Below, piece after piece: positions 1 through 4,261 of a stretch of 11,512 nt of DNA. Below the pieces are notes generated by a model. It worked only from the letters and a program-made list of their open reading frames with translations. It ran no database searches and was not told the DNA's origin. Origin of the DNA: JAADDG01 sp964450755 (GTDB taxonomy: Bacteria > Campylobacterota > Campylobacteria > Campylobacterales > JAADDG01); the NCBI GenBank assembly GCA_964450755.1, contig CAYVDJ010000002.1:1-11512 (forward strand). Reading direction: 5' to 3'. How positions within the stretch are numbered: position 1 is the first letter of the stretch; each line of letters starts with the position of its first letter. The position numbers and the translations under genes were made by a program.

Positions 1-27
1 CTTTTCCAATACAATTATTTTAAAATC

Positions 28-543
28 TCAGTAACCTTGACTGTTCAATTTGGCATAACTGCTACATCCTATCTCTATACCTTTATCACAGGCTATCCCA
101 AAAAGATCTTTTGCTTTATAAAAACTCTGCCTCACTCCTTGACCATTGGCATATAAAACTCCAAGATTATTACACCCTTTTGCATATCCTCCGTCACACG
201 CTTTTTGATAAAGTTTGGATGCTTTTTTGTAACTCTGTCTCACTCCTTGACCATTGGCATATAAAAGTCCAAGATTATAACATCCTCCTGCATATCCTTC
301 GTCACACGCTTTTTGATAAAGTTTGGATGCTTTTTTGTAACTCTGCCTCACTCCTTGACCACTCTCATATAAAACTCCAAGATTACTACACCCTCCTGCA
401 TTTCCTCCGTCACACGCTTTTTGACAAAGTTTGGATGCTTTTTTATAATCACCCGCAAGATAAGCTATATAAGCCTCATTCACAATCGAACCTGCAAAAA
501 CTCCCGTTGCCAAAAAACAGACGATTAAAATCAGCTTTTTCAT
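28..543 (-). CDS. Secreted Sel1-repeat (Hcp-like) cysteine-rich protein
   Basis: The 171-residue product starts with a Sec signal peptide (MKKLILIVCFLATGVFAG, probable cleavage near residue 17-18), so the mature protein should be periplasmic or secreted. The rest is Sel1-like helical repeats with a 36-residue period: units begin near residues 33, 69, 105 and 141, each with a KKASKL-type helix, an ACDxG turn and an NLGxLYxxGQGV segment. Each repeat carries a cysteine pair eight residues apart (C44/C52, C80/C88, C116/C124, C152/C160). This is the pattern of the Helicobacter Hcp family, where such pairs form disulfides that staple each helix hairpin. A further Cys40 is unpaired. Family members act as protein-interaction scaffolds or secreted host- or envelope-interacting factors; older annotations as beta-lactamases are doubtful. 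The start is supported by AAGGA 7 nt upstream of the ATG and a TATAAT at 576-581. The family call is firm; the partner is unknown. Confidence 0.9.
   Translation of the reverse strand: MKKLILIVCFLATGVFAGSIVNEAYIAYLAGDYKKASKLCQKACDGGNAGGCSNLGVLYESGQGVRQSYKKASKLYQKACDEGYAGGCYNLGLLYANGQGVRQSYKKASKLYQKACDGGYAKGCNNLGVLYANGQGVRQSFYKAKDLFGIACDKGIEIGCSSYAKLNSQGY
124..447 (-). repeat. Three tandem 108-nt Sel1-coding repeats
   Basis: Three in-frame 108-nt units (340-447, 232-339 and 124-231) lie head to tail inside the Sel1 gene. They are close to identical at DNA level over long stretches; for example the block encoding SKLYQKACD and the one encoding GQGVRQS recur almost unchanged. A fourth, diverged unit follows at the 3' end. 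Such similarity means unit number can change by recombination or slippage. A 144-residue reading frame on the plus strand across this region is a shadow of the repeats. Confidence 0.85.
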
Positions 544-575
544 GATAATCCTTAAAAATATATATTTTATTTAAA

Positions 576-581
576 ATTATA
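576..581 (-). promoter_or_regulatory. -10 element of the Sel1-repeat gene
   Basis: On the minus strand the sequence TTGGCTATAATTTTA contains a perfect TATAAT, 33 nt upstream of the ATG. No good -35 is visible, as is usual for sigma-70 promoters of Campylobacterota. The same GCTATAAT core precedes rpsU. Confidence 0.6.
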
Positions 582-895
582 GCCAAGTTTTATTTATCAT
601 AAAATTTCCTCTTTTTTATTTTAGGATATCAACTTTAAAATGTTTCTATACGAAACAATTAAAAAATTTTTAATATAAAATCAGATTATGATCATTAAAA
701 AATACACTTTGGGATTTTTCTCAATTTCCTTTTTTGCGATAAAATAGAGAGATAGATTCATGGAAAAAAGAGTAAAAAAGTAGATGTTTATAAATTAAGA
801 GTAGCTCTAAAAACTTATATAGTGTACAGTTAAGATCAAGTTTGAATTTCTTTTTATTCCATAAACTATGCCACTTCTAATAACACTTTTTTAGC

Positions 896-904
896 ATTAT
901 AGCA
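896..904 (-). promoter_or_regulatory. Orphan extended -10 element (TGCTATAAT)
   Basis: A perfect TGN-TATAAT on the minus strand, identical over nine bases to the rpsU promoter core. It points leftward into the gene-poor stretch, more than 300 bases ahead of the Sel1-repeat gene. It could start a small RNA or a long leader, or be a chance match inside the putative remnant coding sequence that overlaps it. Confidence 0.3.
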
Positions 905-982
905 TCTGTTATTTGTACCTTTATATTTGTATAGGTGGATTTATACAGTTTATTTTACAGGTTTGGCGCGTAAAGAGAGTTT

Positions 983-1420
983 TTATCTCTCTACACCCAC
1001 CTTTTTCATACAGGTATTTAGACTTTGCATATTTTGACTTTTGTCTATACATTTTTGCATTTTTTGCATTTGGGTTTTTGTCTTTTCCAAATCTGCAAGT
1101 GTTTTTTGCTTGATTTTCTCATTCCATTCAAAATCTTTTAGATCTTTATCACTTATTTTTTGATTGATAACCTCTTCGTGCATTTGCATATCACTTGCTT
1201 TCATCATAAATTTGCCACAGCTTAGTACATCTTTTTTGCTTTTTGCCTCTTCTATACACTTTTTGGTTTTGTCGATTGCAGGTAGCATTTGGGTGTACAT
1301 TTTGGACATTCTCGGTTTTAGTTTCAAAAACATATCCTCTGCACTCATCTGCATATTTTGATTCTCTGCTGCAAAAAGAAAAAGAGATCCGGCTGTAAAC
1401 AGAAGTATTTTTTTTATCAT
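983..1420 (-). CDS. Small exported Met-rich protein with twin C-x12-C motifs
   Basis: The 145-residue product is not recognised as a named family. It has a signal peptide (MIKKILLFTAGSLFLFAA, cleavage near residue 18), so it is likely periplasmic. The mature part is charged, mostly alpha-helical by composition, and rich in methionine (15 Met in 145 residues, many in MQM, FMM and QMQKM clusters). It has exactly four cysteines arranged as two matching units: C55-x12-C68 in KKCIEEAKSKKDVLSC, and C124-x12-C137 in QKCIDKSQNMQSLNTC. The two units align with each other, suggesting an internal duplication of a disulfide-stapled helical hairpin. Met clusters could bind copper, but no His-rich motif supports this. 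The ATG has AGGA 7 nt upstream. The gene lies about 100 bp downstream of rpsU in the same direction, with a hairpin between them and a weak TATTAT at 1444-1449 that may give it its own promoter. Confidence 0.7.
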   Translation of the reverse strand: MIKKILLFTAGSLFLFAAENQNMQMSAEDMFLKLKPRMSKMYTQMLPAIDKTKKCIEEAKSKKDVLSCGKFMMKASDMQMHEEVINQKISDKDLKDFEWNEKIKQKTLADLEKTKTQMQKMQKCIDKSQNMQSLNTCMKKVGVER

Positions 1421-1443
1421 GACAGTATCCTAATTAAATTTTT

Positions 1444-1449
1444 ATAATA
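1444..1449 (-). promoter_or_regulatory. Possible -10 of the Met-rich protein gene
   Basis: TATTAT on the minus strand, 23 nt upstream of the ATG, within GATTTATTATAAAAATTT. It is weaker than the other -10 elements in the window, and in such AT-rich DNA it could be chance. Confidence 0.35.
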
Positions 1450-1477
1450 AATCGGTTTTTAAGAGATTTGTTGAAGC

Positions 1478-1508
1478 AATAGCAATATACTTTTTGTATA
1501 TTGCTATT
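1478..1508. terminator. Perfect 13-bp hairpin downstream of rpsU
   Basis: AATAGCAATATAC (1478-1490) and GTATATTGCTATT (1496-1508) are perfectly complementary around a TTTTT loop. It lies 9 nt beyond the rpsU stop codon, where a terminator is expected. However, the minus-strand RNA continues with GCUUCAAC and has no U-tract, whereas the plus strand carries a short T-run (1507-1511). It is either an imperfect terminator, an RNA-stabilising 3' end for rpsU, or a terminator for leftover rightward transcription. Confidence 0.55.
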
Positions 1509-1517
1509 TTTGATAGC

Positions 1518-1730
1518 TTATAGCCTTGATTCGTATCGTCTGAGCATATAAAGTTTTTTAAGCATTTTCTTACGAGCGTTAATCTTTTGCTTTTTACGCT
1601 TTTCGGTCATCGGCTCGTAAAATCTTCTCGCTCTAGCTTCTGTAACGATAAGATTTCTGTCAACCTGTTTTTTAAACTTTCTATATGCTTCATCAAACGA
1701 TTCGTTTGGGTGCATTAAAATCCCCGGCAT
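1518..1730 (-). CDS. rpsU: 30S ribosomal protein bS21
   Basis: The 70-residue product starts MPGI and is the typical epsilonproteobacterial bS21. It has the conserved core NESFDEAYRKFKKQVDRN, then TEARARRFYEPMTEKRKKQK, and a basic tail ending KKLYMLRRYESRL. bS21 sits on the platform of the small ribosomal subunit next to the anti-Shine-Dalgarno end of 16S rRNA and helps translation initiation. An in-frame GTG at 1739 would add three residues (MIV), but it lies inside the Shine-Dalgarno sequence, so the ATG at 1730 is preferred. The gene is monocistronic or heads a short unit with the Met-rich protein gene. An extended -10 promoter at 1767-1775 would give a short leader of roughly 30 nt. The protein family is certain. 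Confidence 0.97.
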   Translation of the reverse strand: MPGILMHPNESFDEAYRKFKKQVDRNLIVTEARARRFYEPMTEKRKKQKINARKKMLKKLYMLRRYESRL

Positions 1731-1735
1731 TACTA

Positions 1736-1745
1736 TCACCGCCTT
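1736..1745 (-). promoter_or_regulatory. Extended Shine-Dalgarno site that sets the rpsU start
   Basis: AAGGCGGTGA matches the anti-Shine-Dalgarno complement (AAGGAGGTGA) at nine of ten positions and ends 5 nt before the ATG at 1730. It covers the competing GTG at 1737-1739, so it decides the start. Its length is notable because bS21 itself contacts the anti-Shine-Dalgarno helix. Confidence 0.8.
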
Positions 1746-1766
1746 TCTGGTTGGATTTGAAGTGAA

Positions 1767-1775
1767 ATTATAGCA
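1767..1775 (-). promoter_or_regulatory. Extended -10 promoter of rpsU
   Basis: Minus-strand TGC-TATAAT is a perfect extended -10, about 37 nt ahead of the ATG. Upstream sequence is T/A-rich without a clear -35, the usual form in Campylobacterota housekeeping promoters. Confidence 0.7.
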
Positions 1776-1846
1776 TAAATAACTTTAAGCAATATAACTT
1801 TTGCAGCAACTTTTTTGGATAACTTAAATTGTCTTTATTTCTCTAT

Positions 1847-1875
1847 TTGTAAAATAAATATTACTTAGTTATAAT
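1847..1875 (+). promoter_or_regulatory. Promoter of the 273-residue protein / glycosyltransferase unit
   Basis: TTGTAA (1847-1852), a 17-nt spacer and TATAAT (1870-1875) form the best two-part promoter in the window. The leader to the ATG at 1951 would be about 68 nt. The 13 bases TATAATATCTTTT recur exactly at 7060-7072 ahead of the small acidic gene. Confidence 0.6.
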
Positions 1876-1950
1876 ATCTTTTATATTAAAATTTAACAAT
1901 TATTTTCCGATTCTACTTTGATGATATATTTTTTTTACAAAGGAGAGTGA

Positions 1951-2772
1951 ATGTTAAACAATGAAGGTTTAAACGATTGGGTAGAATCCTCGTTTTTGGG
2001 TATTAAAGAGGAGATATCCCTTAATATAAAAAAAAGCATAAAGCCCCTTGTTATAGTTTTTGAGATAGGGCATGTCTCTTTTCCGATAAAAGAGGAGAAT
2101 CTTTTATGGGCAAAAACCAATTTACAGTTGGCGGATATGATCTGCAAATGGCTTATCCAACTTTATAAAAAGGATGTGAGAATTATTCCGACTGTACTTA
2201 TAAACAATATCACTGATGTTGAAGAGAGTGAACTTGATGAGATAATGGACTCTCTTTTTGAAAATAACAGATATGTCAATAAAAAATCAGTCTCCTTTGT
2301 TTCTGAAAGAAATATGAAAAACAGAGCATATAAAATGATAAAAGAGAATAATGACAAACTGGATGAGTTTTGTGAAAATAACGGGAAGATGTTTTTAAGT
2401 ACGAATGATGAGTGTATGTTGCCTTTTGGTCTGGTTGATGAAACAGGCAAAAAGATACCAAGATGCGGTTTGATTATCGCAAGTTATATGGAAAAGATAT
2501 TTAAGCTTTCCAAAGAGAGACTTCATACTTATAAAAATCCCAATATTTTGTTTGTCAGTTTTTCGGAACACGATTATGAATATGAGAGAGTAAAGCTCGG
2601 CACGGATCTCTATTGCTCTTTGAATGAGGTTAAAAATTTTACGGCAATGGTGGCTTACTGGTCATGTAAAAAGCATGAATTTTTACTTTCAACAAAAAAT
2701 TATGATAAAGAGAGTGTCTGGGGTAAGAAAGAGATTGATCAAGTGAATGAAGAGTTTAGAATTGCTATTTAA
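1951..2772 (+). CDS. Unrecognised 273-residue cytoplasmic protein
   Basis: I do not recognise this family. The product has no signal peptide or membrane helix and reads like a soluble alpha/beta protein. Likely strands are near residues 33-38 (LVIVFE), 77-84 (RIIPTVLI), 114-118 and 199-204 (ILFVSF), separated by charged helices (92-104, 119-143, 179-191). It has six cysteines (65, 141, 155, 172, 222, 239) but no CxxC pair. Candidate functional residues sit in the FEIGH segment at 37-41 and the SFSEHDYEYE segment at 203-212; this is inference only. The start is clear: AAAGGAG (1939-1945) lies 5 nt before the ATG. The stop is only 2 nt from the next ATG, that of a GT4 glycosyltransferase, so the two are probably translationally coupled and work on the same product. 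A carbohydrate-related role is suggested by context, not by any motif. Confidence 0.8.
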   Translation: MLNNEGLNDWVESSFLGIKEEISLNIKKSIKPLVIVFEIGHVSFPIKEENLLWAKTNLQLADMICKWLIQLYKKDVRIIPTVLINNITDVEESELDEIMDSLFENNRYVNKKSVSFVSERNMKNRAYKMIKENNDKLDEFCENNGKMFLSTNDECMLPFGLVDETGKKIPRCGLIIASYMEKIFKLSKERLHTYKNPNILFVSFSEHDYEYERVKLGTDLYCSLNEVKNFTAMVAYWSCKKHEFLLSTKNYDKESVWGKKEIDQVNEEFRIAI

Positions 2773-2774
2773 TA

Positions 2775-3923
2775 ATGAAAAAAATATCCATTATCAGTAA
2801 CAGTGCTTTTAATATCTACAATTTCAGATTGACCCTTGCGGAAGAGATTATAAAAAAAGGTTATGAACTTTTTTTTATAGCTCCGTATGATGAGTTTACA
2901 TCCAAAATTATAGATAAGGGATTTGTGATAAAAAATGTTTCCGTAAATCCAAAAGGAAGCAATATTATTGAAGATAAGAAAACAATAGACGAATTTAAGA
3001 GAATATTTAGAGTTTACAGTCCCGATTTAATACTCAATTTTACAATAAAACCCAACATTTATGCCACTTTGGCAGCAAGCAGTCTGAATATCCCTGCGAT
3101 CAATACTGTTACCGGTCTGGGAACTGTTTTTATAAAAGAGAATTTTGTAACTGATATAGTGGAGATTTTGTATAAAATCTCTTTTAGTAAAGCTACGAAG
3201 ATTTTTTTTCAAAATTATCACGACAGAGATCTTTTTATAAAAAAAAATATTGTAAAAAAAGAGTGTACCGGTATAGTACCGGGATCGGGAGTGGATACTA
3301 TTCGTTTTTTTCCAAGAGAGAAGAGAAAAAACAGGGATAAATTTGTATTTTTACTGATAGGGAGAATGTTAAAAGACAAAGGTTTGGAAGAATATATCGA
3401 AGCTGCAAAGATTATAAAAAAAAGATATGATAATGTGGAGTTTCAATTATTAGGATCTCTTGAAGTAGAAAACAAAACACTGATTTCTAAAAAAAAGATG
3501 TATGAATGGGTCAGAAACGGTACTGTTTCATATCTGGGAAGTACTTTTAAGGTGGAAGATTATATAGCAGATGCCGATTGTGTAGTTTTGCCTTCATACA
3601 GAGAGGGTTTGCCAAAAAGTCTGCTTGAGGGCGCTTCTATGCAAAAACCTCTCATAGCTACTGATGTCGTGGGGTGTATAGATGTTGTTAAAGACGGATT
3701 TAACGGCTTTTTGTGTGAAGCAAAAAGTTCAGAGAGTCTGGCACAGGCTTGTGAAAAAATGTTGTTGCTTGATAAAAAGAGTCGTTTTTTGATGGGCGAA
3801 AACGGTAGAAAGCTTGTACTTGATAAATTTGATGAAAAATTTATAATAAAAACCTATTTGGATGAAATTCAAAAGGTTGTTCCTCACAAACTAAAATTCA
3901 GATTAAAATATAAATTAGCATAG
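2775..3923 (+). CDS. GT4-family glycosyltransferase (PglA/WbnK-like)
   Basis: The 382-residue product is a GT-B fold, retaining glycosyltransferase of family GT4. The N-terminal Rossmann half begins ISIISNSAFNIYNFRLTLAE and continues with PDLILNFTIKPNIYATLAA (83-101) and NTVTGLGTVF (110-119), the pattern of PglA-like enzymes that extend an undecaprenyl-diphosphate-linked sugar. The C-terminal donor-binding half shows GSGVD (170-174), GRMLKDKGL (196-204) and the E-x7-E motif in YREGLPKSLLE (E277, E285), followed by KPLIATDVVGCIDVVKDG. It should transfer a nucleotide-sugar residue at the inner membrane face; donor and acceptor cannot be read from sequence. There is no good Shine-Dalgarno site, consistent with coupling to the gene 2 nt upstream. 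It is a lone glycosyltransferase here, not in a polysaccharide cluster. The gene contains several A/T homopolymers (A9 at 3239-3247, T8 at 3202-3209, A8 at 3417-3424 and 3489-3496). Confidence 0.9.
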   Translation: MKKISIISNSAFNIYNFRLTLAEEIIKKGYELFFIAPYDEFTSKIIDKGFVIKNVSVNPKGSNIIEDKKTIDEFKRIFRVYSPDLILNFTIKPNIYATLAASSLNIPAINTVTGLGTVFIKENFVTDIVEILYKISFSKATKIFFQNYHDRDLFIKKNIVKKECTGIVPGSGVDTIRFFPREKRKNRDKFVFLLIGRMLKDKGLEEYIEAAKIIKKRYDNVEFQLLGSLEVENKTLISKKKMYEWVRNGTVSYLGSTFKVEDYIADADCVVLPSYREGLPKSLLEGASMQKPLIATDVVGCIDVVKDGFNGFLCEAKSSESLAQACEKMLLLDKKSRFLMGENGRKLVLDKFDEKFIIKTYLDEIQKVVPHKLKFRLKYKLA

Positions 3924-4070
3924 ATTATATTTTTCTTAAATACATAAATTAATATCAACTCTTATCAAAAAACTCTCTTTTTTTACTTAAAAATTTTTTA
4001 AAATTGATAAAAACATAACTTTAAATATTTACAGCAATCTTTTATATCTCAATTTTTGTCATATAAAGAA

Positions 4071-4224
4071 TATTTTTGAAATAATTGTAAAAAATAATTT
4101 ATTATTTTTCCAAAACAGTCTAAATCTTATTTTACTTTAAAAAAAATATGTTAAAATATAATAAATAAAATGATTAAGTTATTGATAGCTTTGTTCAAAA
4201 AAGAAATTTATTTTTGAAATAATT
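4071..4224 (+). repeat. 16-nt direct repeat flanking the adhesin promoter
   Basis: TATTTTTGAAATAATT occurs exactly at 4071-4086 and 4209-4224, on either side of the candidate -10 at 4157-4162. It could be a pair of operator sites or a recombination scar. The DNA is very AT-rich, so chance is possible, but an exact 16-mer match in 340 bp is not expected often. Confidence 0.45.
4157..4162 (+). promoter_or_regulatory. Candidate -10 of the Ig-repeat adhesin gene
   Basis: TATAAT in TTAAAATATAATAAAT, about 99 nt upstream of the ATG. No convincing -35 is present. The surrounding DNA is nearly all A/T, so the call is tentative. Confidence 0.45.
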
Positions 4225-4261
4225 TAAATTATCAGAGAGAAACGAGTTAAAGGGGATAGAG

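Larger units (their letters stand above)
544..982. other. 439-bp gene-poor spacer with possible mobile-element remnant
   Basis: No convincing gene lies here. It holds the Sel1-gene promoter, a run of very short reading frames (for example 688-747, starting MIIKKYTLGF, 19 residues, reminiscent of a truncated signal peptide), and a minus-strand fragment at about 857-930. That fragment translates to a piece ending CYNAKKVLLEVA and then a stop. The fragment is followed at 823-828 by TGTACA, a TG...CA-type end such as some insertion sequences carry. An extended -10 (TGCTATAAT, 896-904, minus strand) overlaps it. The stretch may be a decayed insertion sequence end; this is an inference, and no family could be named. 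Confidence 0.35.
3924..4261 (+). other. 338-bp AT-rich regulatory spacer
   Basis: There are no coding features. It separates the glycosyltransferase from the Ig-repeat gene and holds a candidate -10 (4157-4162), two copies of a 16-nt direct repeat flanking it, and the AAAGGGGA Shine-Dalgarno site (4250-4257) of the next gene. No hairpin terminator for the upstream unit was found. Confidence 0.6.

Noticed and set aside
111..545. 144-residue plus-strand reading frame across the Sel1 repeats
   Set aside because: It is the antisense shadow of the 108-nt repeats; the minus strand has a signal peptide, Shine-Dalgarno site, promoter and a known repeat family.
974..992. AGAGAG/CTCTCT 6-bp hairpin at the end of the Met-rich protein gene as a terminator
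   Set aside because: The stem is short, overlaps the last codons and has only a two-base T-run after it; too weak to annotate.
913..1113. 66-residue plus-strand frame rich in Phe and Tyr
   Set aside because: It is mostly antisense to the signal-peptide-bearing minus-strand gene, and its composition is typical of a shadow of A-rich coding sequence.
1737..1739. Upstream GTG start for rpsU adding MIV
   Set aside because: It lies inside the long Shine-Dalgarno sequence that is well placed for the ATG at 1730, and bS21 proteins of this group start MPGI.
4219..4232. Perfect 14-nt palindrome ATAATTTAAATTAT upstream of the adhesin
   Set aside because: It is purely A/T and expected by chance in this very AT-rich spacer.
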